Assembly: GCA_033239005.1 (NCBI GenBank) | Contig: BSQZ01000011.1 | Span: 9,176,501-9,240,500, forward strand | Origin: Lamellibrachia satsuma | Taxonomy: Eukaryota; Annelida; Polychaeta; Sabellida; Siboglinidae | Reading direction: 5' to 3' | DNA: 64,000 nt | In this document: positions 39,632-63,079 of the stretch, in pieces | Position numbering within the stretch: the first letter of the stretch is position 1 | Layout: each line of letters opens with the position of its first letter | Made by a program: the position numbers and the translations under genes | The notes under the pieces: model-generated | Databases searched by the model: none | The model's input: only the letters and a program-made list of their open reading frames with translations | What the model was told of the DNA's origin: nothing

Positions 39632-40010
39632 TCTGAATGTGAAACATGGAGGAACCTCACAGCACAACGTGTTCGCTACGACTGGTAACATGCTTCTTGT
39701 GAGAATTCATTCATGCACTGAAAACCACAACAAGTCATAGTGACTCGCCTTTCGAGCTCGCTCCTGATTGGTCGGCTGCTTCGGTTCGAGAACAGTTCGG
39801 CTTCCGAATGACGGAAATCACCATATATGGAAGTGCCGAAAATACACGAAGACGATCGGAAGTAAGGCGTCATCCTGATTGGCTCTGAATAATTACGAAG
39901 GCGAATGCCGAACATTTCCATATTCGGAAAGGTCAATAAAAAATACGTCGTCGCGTACAACCGATCGACTACGTGTTTACGCCAAGGCGTCACTTAGAGG
40001 TGGTCGCAGT
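39632..40010 (-). promoter_or_regulatory. CBFB: Putative CBFB promoter region
   Basis: This region lies just upstream of the CBFB start codon and is CpG-richer than the flanks. Two CCAAT boxes (NF-Y type), both embedded in TCCTGATTGG on the plus strand, lie at 39761-39770 and 39873-39882. An ETS-type core CGGAAGTA sits at 39857-39864. A Runx-type core AACCACA is at 39722-39728, about 95 bp upstream of the ATG. Motifs are read by eye; the transcription start is not known. Confidence 0.5.
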
Positions 40011-41464
40011 GGCGTAACCGAATATTGATCTCGTTTCGTGGATGTCGCGGTGAAACCTGCGGTTTATCAAGCTCGGAACGCATCGACCCATTCGCGCGGG
40101 AGTGTTTTGACTGTGTTTATCAACACGTTAGCGTTGCGTGGCAGAAACATGGGAACGCAAACTAGTTGGATTTTCGGCTAAGATGTACGTTATAGGTAAC
40201 ACTAAAATGGCGGTAAGAAATATGCCACCTAGCTAACTGACGGGTCTGTTTACAAGAGAGTAAAACGACCATAACTGTAAATGAGACAGGGTAATGTTGT
40301 ATTATGGAACATCCGTCTAAATCCCCATACGAAATGTTCGCTTCTAGCCTTCTGCAGTGGCTTTTTTGGCTAAACGACTGGTTGGCCACGGATGACATAT
40401 TTTTGTATAAGTCACAAAACGTCCACGCCCCCAGTTGCTTAATCACTCCCACCAAAACGATTTTGATCTAATATTATTATGGTTAAATAATACAACGATG
40501 TCGATACGAAGCCAGTAAGCTATAGTAATAATTACAATAACTGCACTGTTTTACGGTTGTTCTTTGTACACGGCCACAACCAGAGAGGATACGGTTTAAC
40601 CGTACTGGTCGGCGTTGCATGGAATATTTTCGCTGGCGAAGGACATGCTGTGCGTCTGTGTGTACACCCGAAAAATATACCTAAATTACGGCGGTTCGAA
40701 CATGGTTAGTTATGCATGGTTCTACAGAAAACAAGGAGTAAATTTATAGTAAAATTCTTGGTTTACTACCGTTGTCACCGGTCGACACGATCTATCACTG
40801 GTGTGGGTTATTTGTCAGATTCGCGGTCTGTTAAATGTCTGAAAGAACGCCCTGTACTGTCACTAATGATCGTGTGCGCATGTTTATTTAATCTTTTCCA
40901 TCATCTTCCCGTAACTGCTCCGCCTATTCCGCGCCTAACGTCCTACACGGGGCCTGGAAGGTTCGACACAATAACAATGCCTGCGTATCCGGACAGATGA
41001 TGCATATCACCTGAGCACATCTGGTCGATCAGTCAGTCGTTGTCTGATTGTCGACAGACCGATGCTGTTGACTGATATCCATGATGAAGGCGGCACGTGG
41101 CCACACGCCGGTCTCGACTTCCCGTGTCAACCACCCGCCTCGCCCCCGTCCAACTGGCTATTCACGCATTCTTAATCTCCTTTGTTCGAGCGCGGAGTCC
41201 ACTTTGAAGTAGCGTCAACACGCTAACGCCAGCGCAACCGGATCTACCAAACCGTGCGGATTTCCCGGATTTGAGGGATTTATGCAGGAATACAACCATA
41301 TCCAATTTTATTACGAGTTTGCTTTAAATAAAAAATATCGTGTTCTTTTCTTGTGTTCATCAGACAAATAATAATAAAATCTTTATTTTCGCACATTAAA
41401 AATGGCAATTGTACATTCTCAGATACAAATGTTAATGGCAAACTTATAGCGAACGAAGAGCACA

Positions 41465-41584
41465 GTGGCGTACGTAGGATCTCGCCTCGCCTAGTGACCC
41501 ATGCTATTATGTAGCGGTGCAAAGGAAAAAAATTGTCAAAGGGGGCTATTGCCCAATGTCCCCCACCCCTAAATATGCAACTGG
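41465..41584. mobile_element. Diverged hAT-like MITE related to the one at 42663
   Basis: Left end CAGTGGCGTACGTAGGATC and a decayed right end CCTAAATATGCAACTG. The interior shares CCCATGCTATTATGTAGCGG-type sequence with the reverse complement of the 42663 element. Confidence 0.6.
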
Positions 41585-42394
41585 TGTTATATTTCTCCTA
41601 AAATACATGTTTCGCAAGGCAGATTCCCTTGATGTAGGTATATTTCATAGTCGGATAGATGGCATTAGTTAGCTAGAGGCGTCTAGCTAACTACTGATGA
41701 CGACATTGGGGTAGGAGTGACATAGACCGGTTAACCAGTGAAATCTGTTGTACGGCTCTACACAGAATTTCAAGTAAAAATACGCGGGTTTCAACGGAAA
41801 CAAAATGGCAGGTTTACGCGACAACAACGTGCTCGTCACACACTGGTGAGAATTGCGAGCTGGTGTGACTGGAGACTAAAACACTTAGTTTATTGCACTG
41901 ACATACATTCGTCTTATCGCCTTGTTGTCGCTGCTACCTGTGTGGCGCTTGCCACCTGTGTGTTCAATGAGGCATGACCGGTACTCAGCGGGGCTTTATA
42001 CCCAGTTACCCACTACGCATACGACTGGGGCTCTGCACCACTAGAATACTAGAGCAGAGTAATGAGGAATATTGCACGGCACTGAATTCACCGGAAGGAT
42101 ATAATGGGACATTTAGCAACATTTTATATGCAACCTACCTAACAAACAGATTACTGCCATACATTTGTCTATACCACATTTCACCGTGGTCATGGCTCCG
42201 AAAAGAGGCATGCATGTTGTTACAAAGCGAATGAAATAAATTCCATGAAATCAGATAATTACACTATAAAGGCATGCATATTTCCAATGAGGAATGACTG
42301 TGAGCGAGGAAACTTTTTATGAACAGGTACTTCATCTATTTATTTACTATAATTATTTATTTATTATATTTATTAATCTTAATTGAATAATCTA

Positions 42395-42399
<5 letters not shown>

Positions 42400-42446
<47 letters not shown>
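42400..42446. repeat. (AT)n microsatellite
   Basis: TA tract of about 46 bp in the intergenic region. Confidence 0.95.
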
Positions 42447-42453
<7 letters not shown>

Positions 42454-42662
42454 TTTATTATTTCTATGATTACATGTGTGTACATGCCTATGAACGGGCT
42501 GGTCCCAGATATATGACACTAGTATTAATAATAATAAAATTATCTCTGTTGACACCATCTGGAAAATCTGACAGATTTTTAACCACTTGTTTAATCATGA
42601 GAGACAGTTAAAAAATTATATTTGACTAGCAAGAAAACAGAACAATTAATCTAGTGTACACT

Positions 42663-42799
42663 CAATGGCGTATTTAGGGTGGCCATTGGACCAAGACTCA
42701 CTCGGCTTAATTTTTTACTGTATTTTTTCATAGCACCGCTACTTGGTAGCATGGGTGAATAGGCTTGGCCCCCTTTGCAAGATCCTAGATACGCCATTG
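42663..42799. mobile_element. 137-bp hAT-like MITE with target duplication
   Basis: Starts CAATGGCGTATTTAGG and ends with the complementary CCTAGATACGCCATTG. Flanks TGTACACT (42655-42662) and GGTACACT (42800-42807) match at 7 of 8 positions, as expected for an 8-bp hAT target duplication. No coding capacity. Confidence 0.8.
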
Positions 42800-43740
42800 G
42801 GTACACTTGAGTACACTTGGATGAAGACTGTCTATATATTTTCAATACATAGAATTTACCATTTAGATAACTGATAAACCCACGAACACACTTGATAAAT
42901 ATAACGTCTTGACATCAGTAAATTGATTCGCCGTGATCAGGGACAATTGGCCAGCCTATGTAACGTGTCACTCACATATTCAATGACAAAAACCTGTATA
43001 AGAAATCTTTTATTCCCTCAGTTATCTGTCTTAAATATATTTTTAAACAGACAATAAAGTTCTTGAATCTTTAATTAATGAAGACTATTACAATGGATTG
43101 TTCAATTTCTTGGCTGCCTTGCAAGCCAAACTAAGAATCCTATTTTCCATACTTCAAAACCCTATATTACCCCCCCCATCCAACTGTGTATAGATGACAA
43201 TGCAACACATCACATTTCTAGTCATATTGAAATACGTGTTACACATTACAAGCAAAGTACACACAACATACAACACATAAAAAAAACCAGCACAAACATG
43301 TTAAGTTTAACTAATACACAATCTGTTTATTTTATTTCATAATATCATCACAATTCAGTATCATATGTCATCACTGGATACACTGGGCTGAACATGCATA
43401 TATATCTGCAAAATAGCAGACTATCAAAATCAGTCTTCTTTGGCAGGCTATGGGGAAAGAAACCAGTGGGCAGAACTAATCTTCGCTACATAGATATTTT
43501 GAAATGTGACCTAAAATCTTCTGATATTCCACCTGAAACGTGACCAGCCACACATGCCGTGACTTCGATGCTATGAAACACCTTAGAATAGCTAGGCTAC
43601 AGCACCACAATCCAGCTGATTAGAAGACATTGTCCGCCAAGATAGAAGTTGACCAGACACAGTTTTGTTTGATACACCAAATACATAATCTTATTTTCTA
43701 TGACAATAATTGTAACCATTACAGCAATGGTAGATATTTT

Positions 43741-43832
43741 AACATTTTGTACACTACACATACAAACATACTGGTGTAGAGGTAAAAACATTTTGTACAC
43801 TACACATACAAACATACTGGTGTAGAGGTAAA
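43741..43832. repeat. 46-bp perfect tandem duplication
   Basis: Two identical units containing ACACTACACATACAAACATA and CTGGTGTAGAGGTAAAA. Confidence 0.95.
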
Positions 43833-45072
43833 AACAGTATCATAGTTGGCTAAATATAACTACTGACAGCATGTTATCATTAAATACAACTACCTTATCT
43901 GATCATAGTGATGAAGAGATACAGTCAAGCAGAGGAATCCAACAGTTCAAGTGGATGTTTCTTTATTTGCTGAGTATAAACAGCGACAAACCACAGTAGG
44001 AATGCTACCGTTGATGATATAATTATCGTATAAAGAGCGCATTGTTCTAATAAAAATAAATTACGGTGAAGAGATCCATCAAGTTGGGATTAATGAGAAT
44101 TAGAAATAGACCAATGTAGGCATTGGGTGAGAATAAATATATAGAGCTGTATGTGCGAGGTAAAGTGTTGCACTGTCAAATGAGGGTAAAAAGTTAAATC
44201 TTCCTCCTGCCATTCAAGGTCTGGACAATTTCTTTCAGTACCAATTGTCGCCATTCACTCACCTCTACAAACGAATACTACCAATATAGAAAGTGACAGA
44301 ATTGTAAAACTGAATGTGTTCTTACAGTAGTCAATGTGTTTTCTTGCAGGGTGAATGGTAACGTTCTGATCAGTCATCAGGTCCAGGATACTGTGCAATT
44401 TAATAACCGTACCTTCAGCGTGTTGGACACAACAGTTATATTTAAATTGGTTAGAGGCTAAAGATGTGGATGAATATAAAGTATTAAAACCCGCTTCTAT
44501 GGTTGATCTTTGTTCCTTAGTAAAATAATAATATACCAATATACTTTGCATAGATTCTGACATCATGACAGTTAAGACTATTAAATCGGGATGAACTAAA
44601 ACTATTTACATACGTTGTTGTCGTTTTTTCCTATTGTGCATGCGTCTGTACATTGCATTGCAATTGCAATTTCTTTTATCAACATTTTAACAACTACAAA
44701 ATAAAGGCTAAATAACAAATATACATTAATTTTGTAGTTAGAATTTTACTGATCTATTAAGGGCAGGAAAGGATATAATCACTTGGCTAACGGTAAAGTT
44801 TTTCATGGAACACCACTGTTTTGAACACAATTACCTAACAGTAAGGTGAGGAATTTGGAGGTTTTGCTGGTCTTTTAACTGTGTTTGATCTGATTGAACT
44901 GATAAGTATTTTGTTTTAGCACAGTTTGTTTGTCATTAGATATGTTGTAAAACCACCTTCACCAGAGATATACAATGGTTTTGTTGCCTATGTCAGAGTA
45001 AAGAGTACATTTTATTAAATTACTTCTTCACTTAGCAGTTTTCTGATTTTTGTGAATGTATTTTTGTATGTA

Positions 45073-45452
45073 GATTTTCTTCAAGCACTGACTATGTCAT
45101 TCGTGTTTTGACATTGATGAAATAATCATCAGAATTATATTCATTTGTGTTCATTAAAATACATTTGTTTATTATTTGATATTATTCATGTGATTTGTTG
45201 GCTAATTTTACATATCAACATAAAATTGCTGAAATATAAATAATGAAAACAAAAATTATGTAAATTTTCTTTCAGCACTGTATATATGTTCTATTCATAT
45301 ATTATACATTCATGTTTTGTCATTGATGAAATTATCATCAGAATCATTTTCATTTGTGTTCATTAAAATACACTAATATCATTGTAACAAAACATTTGTT
45401 TGTTATTTAATATTATTCATGTGGTTTGTTGGCTAATTTTACATATAAAATA
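45073..45452. repeat. Diverged tandem duplication, ~190 bp apart
   Basis: The block from ATTTTCTTCAAGCACTG to TTGTTGGCTAATTTTACATA occurs twice, with shared TTGACATTGATGAAAT-type and TTTGTGTTCATTAAAATACA segments and an insertion in the second copy. Confidence 0.85.
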
Positions 45453-45816
45453 ACAACAACAAAAACAGACCAAGAATTGTCAAATTATTAGTTGTATTCA
45501 AAGAGCCATGCAGTTGTTGATGAAGCATTCAACCTTTCAATATTTGTACAATGATGCTATAAAAAACGCTGCATAATTAATATATCGGAAACAATCTAAC
45601 CACAAAATTTAATGCATATTAAAATTTGGCTATTTAGCCTTTATTTCATAGTTGTCCAAATGTCGATAAAATTAATGCAGACGCACACACAATATGAAAT
45701 AACGATGACAACAACAACGCATGTAACGAGGGAGCACAGAGATCATATGAATTCTTGTTAATTAATTCTTGCCCGCTTTTTCCGTCTTGTCCTGCAGCTG
45801 AAGTGCCTGCCTTTTA

Positions 45817-46372
45817 GGGGTAAGACCACTGTTGACCTTCCTGTTTATTGTTTCACACGAATGTAGGGCGTATTAAATTCTGATATGTGAATTTAAACAA
45901 TTCATATGATGTGACAAAAGTGTAACTGAGCAGGCATATTCACAGATTTGTTTGTAGAAGCTATTGTCAGTGAAATAGTGCATTTGTTTAGAGTTTAACA
46001 GGCGGAGGGATTTATGGGAATTTGTTCTGCATGGCTATTTTTTTTTACAAAATTAATGGGCATCGCACTTCGGGGCGTTTTAAAAAAGAGCTGGAGGTAT
46101 GCGATTTTGACAAAACTTGTGGTCAGCATGTCAATGAGATGATGGCAGTTGCTGTGAAAAATTTTCAGAATTTTTGATGGTCACGTTTTCTTATAATCAG
46201 GCAAAATGTTAACATGGCCACCAATGCAATTCCCCCAAATAGACGGAAGTCGTGGTCACAAATGCGGTTATAAAATGTTGATATGCTTATGTTTTGTCGT
46301 TGTTAGGTTAATTGTGGATATTACAGGTAATTTCGATGAAATTATTAGTTTCTTATAAGAAATTTCTTATAA
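45817..46372. repeat. ~0.55-kb repeat, copy A
   Basis: Starts GGGGTAAGACCACTGTTGAC. It shares with copy B the segments TTTCACACGAATGTAGGGC, TTCATATGATGTGACA, CAAATAGACGGAAGTCG and GTTATAAAATGTTGATATGC. The copies differ by substitutions and by indels in both directions. Confidence 0.9.
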
Positions 46373-47737
46373 TTTTTATAATTTGCAATTCAGATAATAT
46401 AATTAGGGCTCATATTTTTTTAATAAATAAATAAAAAGGGTGGCTTTCCTGCCCCATGTAGTGTGTGTTTTACTTAGAAAATGGTCGGTGTCAGACTGGA
46501 TGATATTATATTATTATATATATATATATCGTTGATTCCATCTAGTCAACAAGATCAACTAAATATAAAAAAGTCAAATAAATGTACATTTTAGTTTTGT
46601 GCTATAATGTTTGATGTGCACGAGCTGATATTTTGTGCAATTTGATGTTTCATATGATATTTCATTGTTAATAAACACAATTTTTTTATTTTTCATATGT
46701 TAAAATAGCATTAAAGAGCTTGTGATAAGTTAAAAATCTACAATACGCAATTTTTAGTATCAATAATAACTGTTGCCTTTCCAAAATGTGTGCAGTACTT
46801 TGTAAGTGCTTGGACACAAGGAAATGAAGATATGCAACCCTAAACATAGTTAACCCCATCTTTAGCTAACCATAACCCTAACGTGTTTTACAGAAGAAAT
46901 AATCATTCCCATAGGCACAGGTTGATAGGAAAAGTGAACAGTTTGCTTGGTAAAGGCAGACAGCAGTAGCAATTATGAAATGCATGGTACAGATCAGATG
47001 CCTAAATGGAAATTTGGTAAAAATTAGGGGGTATGACATGAGTTTATGAAGGAGCAGGTAGCCATTTTGCACTAGAACAGGTCATTGGTGATATTTGTTT
47101 TGTGGTTCAGTGCATTACAACATTGTGTAAAAAATGTGGACAGAATAGTTGTATTTTGGTTGTGTCACAGCCACTGAAAGCACTGCGTAGGTCAGGATTT
47201 TCAAATCTGGCCACGATGGGCATCTGGTCATGTGATACCCATTTATGGTGGCGTATTGAAATCAAGCCGTTCACCTTGTATCTTATCAACTAGAAGTATG
47301 AAAGCAGTCACATAAACAATAAAATTTGACAAACGTGACACATTGGAATTTACCCGAAATCCTGTTAAATGTAAAAAAAAATTATTTTCTTGCAAAGTTA
47401 TGCAATGTTTGGCTAAAAATCAAGCAATTATATGAATATTAATTTGAAAATAAACTCATTAGTATATTTAAAGAGACAGTAAGCAGGCTTCATTAGTTTG
47501 CTAAGCTCTGTAAATCTAGTGTACATGATCTATGATTTATCAAGTGTTAAAATCAACCTATAATTAAATTATGTGACTGGTTTTCAGTTAATATTACGGG
47601 CAAGGCATTGTTTAGAGTTGGCTGTCAAACAAATAATAATGACTTGACAAGCAGGAGTGTTCCATAATGTGTCTACATATACACTGTGCCACAACTTGAT
47701 ATACAATTTGACACTGTCTCAAAAAAATTCCCTATTT

Positions 47738-48278
47738 GGGGTAAGACCACTGTTGACCTTCCTGTTTATTGTTTCACACGAATGTAGGGCATATTAAATT
47801 GAGATATGTGAATTTAAACAATTCATATGATGTGACATAAGTGCAATTGAGCAGGCATATTTGTAGAAGCTATTGGCTGTGAAATAGTGCATTTTTTAGA
47901 GTTGAACAGGTGGAGGGATTTATGGGAATTTTTTCTGCTGTGGGCCATGTGGGTGCATGAATACATGGCTATTTTTTTTACAAAATTCATGGGCATCGCA
48001 AGTTGGGGCGTTTTAAAAGAGCTGGAGGTATGTGATTTTGACAAATTTTCTTAATTTTTTATGGTTACGTTTTCTTATATATAGACAAAACGTTAACATG
48101 GCCACCAATGCAATGCAATTCTCTACTGTGGCCTTTCCCCAAATAGACGGAAGTCGGGGTCACAAACACGGTTATAAAATGTTGATATGCTTATGTTTTG
48201 GTCGTTGTTATTAGCTTAATTGTGGATATTACAGGCAATTTCGATGAAATGATTAGTTTGTTATGAGAAATTTTCTAT
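47738..48278. repeat. ~0.55-kb repeat, copy B
   Basis: Direct-orientation relative of the block at 45817, about 1.9 kb away. It carries an extra segment near 47939-47970 and lacks about 40 bp present in copy A near 46115-46160. Short frames inside are not conserved between copies. Confidence 0.9.
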
Positions 48279-48289
48279 ATTAATTCCGC

Positions 48290-48612
48290 CAGTTAATATG
48301 TTACCCCGAGTCCGAACGGGTAGAATACGCCCGTACACGCTATAGCCAGACACAATGCGCCCCGTATAAAAAAATTAACCAGGACGCTGTCAACTTCATG
48401 CGTAGGCGAAATAACAACACTGCCAGCGGTCCAAATCACGATCGGTATCGTTACACTCTTACTGTGGGCACTGGGCGGCTAATTAATTAGTCTGACCACT
48501 CCGCGTTACCAAGCGCCGAGGTCACCGGTCTACGGCCGAGGACAGCGCATCGCGAACGGGCGAATAATCAACGAGTGTCGCCATCTGCCGGATAGGAAAA
48601 GTTCGTTTCATA
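48290..48612. other. CpG-rich noncoding block of unknown origin
   Basis: An abrupt compositional change: many CpG dinucleotides (for example AGTCCGAACGGGTAGAATAC) in an AT-rich setting, joined directly to the (AATC)n tract. No open frame or splice signal is recognisable. It may be the 5' part of a retroposon that ends in the following module, or an unlinked element. Confidence 0.4.
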
Positions 48613-48617
48613 GGTAA

Positions 48618-48619
<2 letters not shown>

Positions 48620-48687
<68 letters not shown>
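48620..48687. repeat. (AATC)n microsatellite
   Basis: About 16 units, ending in CAACCAACCACG and followed by the TTTATATAGCGCCC module. Confidence 0.97.
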
Positions 48688-48694
48688 CCAACCA

Positions 48695-48760
48695 CGTATA
48701 TTTATATAGCGCCCTTTCCAGCCTTAACTGCTCAAAGGCGCTTTCCAAGTTCATTAAAAA
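48695..48760. repeat. Microsatellite-linked TTTATATAGCGCC...GCTCAAAGGCGCTT module
   Basis: The segment reads TTTATATAGCGCCCTTTCC, then AACTGCTCAAAGGCGCTTTC. A second, more diverged copy lies at 61845-61895 in PHAF1 intron 10. From memory, similar modules beside simple repeats recur in many animal genomes as retroposon ends. Confidence 0.6.
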
Positions 48761-50379
48761 AATTTAAAAACAATTCCTCAATACTACAAAATTCCATTAA
48801 GTCAAATTAAAAACTATAACTAAAAAATTTCGAAATCAATAAAACTCCAGCTAATTTAATCTAAAAGCACAAGTGAACAAGTGTATTTCTTGAAGGTATC
48901 AGCCGAGGGAGTCACAACGAGAACAACTGGAATATTGTCCCACAAAATTAATGAAGTAGCTTCAACAGAACTGATGGAGATGTTATCACTTGAACCAATT
49001 AGAGCTTCATGTATTTTAATACTTGGCACAATAGTTTTATGTTTTCCTTCAGGTCTACTTAGATGTGTAATGTACCCCAGCACACTCATTTAAGGTACCT
49101 AAATATGTTTTAGTATTATGCCTATAGTGTTATTATGTTTTAAATCAAAAGATAGAATTAAGCCACCTTTGCAGATTCAACAAGATTGCCATCCAACGCA
49201 AAAAAAAACCCAGATGGCTAATGGACAAGGAAGCCATTGACAGTCCAATGATTATTCATCTATGTGACATTATACATGTAACTCAGCAAAAAGATTATGA
49301 AATATTTCACAATTTTGTTTTTAAACATATATTCACGCTGGTGGCATTTACACAATAAACTTACATAATTGTATTATCCTCTGTGAGAATAAATACTTTC
49401 TGATATCCAATCTAAACTGTTCTTTTACTATATTGTTACTTCATGTCATCCACTCTTTCTTCTGCCCTTATGTGAGAAAAAATACTATTATAAATATTTT
49501 CATAACCACTTGATATCTTAAATCTTCTTGCACCCAGGCCCTATCCTATACACAATTTCTTTGTATCTAAAATAAAATATGCTACTAAAGAGGGGGTGAG
49601 GCAGGACGTGGGTGATTGATCCAAAAAGATGTGGGAGGTTGGCCCCAAAAACAGGTGGGAGATGGGAAGTTGAGACCCCTGCTACTGCCCTCACTAAATC
49701 AGGGTTTTTTTTCCTAATTCATTTTATTATTATTTACTGTGAATTACAATTATTGTTTTCATAAAGTTATAAAAATCACAATCGGATTAGTGAAGGTGTG
49801 TGTGTCAGGTGTCTCAATGTCCCACATGTTTTTGGGGGCCAACCTCCCAACTCCCACCTGTTTGAGGGGACATTTACTCCCACCATTTTGACAGCCACCC
49901 TCCACCTAACGCCAATCCTACCTCCCACCCCTACCATTGTGTGTAGTCTAACCTCTCATTTCCTGCTACACCACCTCATTATTAATGACATTCCCGTCGT
50001 TATACAGTGAGCCGCAATACGCCGCTTGGTGACTCTTCGACAGTGACACAAAACTGGGTCAATGACACTAGTGACACTGACACACTCACTAACATGGTAT
50101 GGTCACTGATACTACAACTGATGAGTGATGTCAGTGCCACGGCACAGTGCCAGTGATGACTCATCACACCGGGATCCGTGATTCATCGACATCGTGCATC
50201 ATTCACGAGGCTGGAATTATCAATGTTTGCTCACCTGTTATTAATTGTTATATTAATTAAACACGATAAATGTAGGCTCCACGCACGGACAGGTCAGACT
50301 TTTTTGTCATCTGGTACAAGAACATGGATGCTACATGACAATCGTAACGGGATGACACTGTTACAATGGGCTAAAACGG

Positions 50380-62193
<11,814 letters not shown>

Positions 62194-62214
62194 TGAGTTG
62201 GTTGTTTAACAAGT

Positions 62215-62725
62215 AATCTTTACTACTTACGCATCCTCTTTGTGCCCTTACTTAATCCTCTTTGTGCCCTTACTTAATCCTCTTTGTGCCCTTACTTAAT
62301 CCTCTTTGTGCCCTTACTTAATCCTCTTTGTGCCCTTACTCAATCCTCTTTGTGCCCTTCCTCAATCCTCTTTGTTTCATTTCTTGATCCTCTTTGTGCC
62401 CTTACATGATCCTGTTTCTGCCCTTACTTGATCTTCTTTATACCCCTACTTAATCCTGTTTGCCCTTACTAGGTCCACTTTGTGTCCTTACTTAATCCTG
62501 TTTGTGCCCTTACTCGATCCTCTTTCTGTCCTTATTCGATCCTCTTTGTGTCCTTACCCAATCCTCGTTGTACCCTTACTTAATCCTCTTTGTGCCCTTA
62601 CTTAATCCTCTTTGTACCCTTACTTATTCCTCTTTGTACCCTTACTTAATCCTCTTTGTGCCCTTACTTAATCCTCTTTGTGCCCTTACTTATTCCTCTT
62701 TGTACCCTTACTTAATCCTTCACTC
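62215..62725. repeat. 22-bp minisatellite, about 23 copies
   Basis: Units read CTTACTTAATCCTCTTTGTG plus CC, with moderate divergence in the middle. The array starts about 20 bp after the PHAF1 exon 11 donor. Confidence 0.96.
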
Positions 62726-63079
62726 AAAGCAGAGCATATGGGGCTGAAATGACACTTCTCCAGCACACTCCGTTATTAGCTGCTTTTTAAATTTCTTTCC
62801 AGGTCGTTCCATGTTTCTTTTTCTCATCGGTCACTGACCTCCTCCAACTATTTTTGGTCTGCCTATTTTTCTTTTTCCTTAGGAGTTCCAGTCAAGGGCC
62901 TGTCTCATGACACTGGTGGTTGGTTTCTGGAGGGTCCTATCCATGTTTGCTTCCTTTTCTCAATCTCCTTCCTGATGCTGTGTTGGTCTGTCCAGTGTCC
63001 TCCTCGTGAACTCTTTGTTTGTGACCTTGTATTGTCATTTAATGTTGAGAATGTCAAAGACATTTGTTTGAGAATGTTT

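Larger units (their letters stand above)
40011..50379. other. CBFB-PHAF1 intergenic region
   Basis: No protein-coding exon was recognised. The first kilobase (to about 41260) is CpG-richer and could contain a distal CBFB promoter or untranslated exon. The remainder is AT-rich with the MITEs, duplications and (AATC)n tract listed separately. Inverted GGGAGGTTGG / CCAACCTCCC segments lie at 49625-49650 and 49838-49858. Confidence 0.6.

Noticed and set aside
45817..48278. Pair of LTRs flanking a retroelement
   Set aside because: The blocks lack TG...CA ends, are substantially diverged with reciprocal indels, and the 1.4 kb between them has no gag/pol-like frame, primer-binding site or polypurine tract that I can see.
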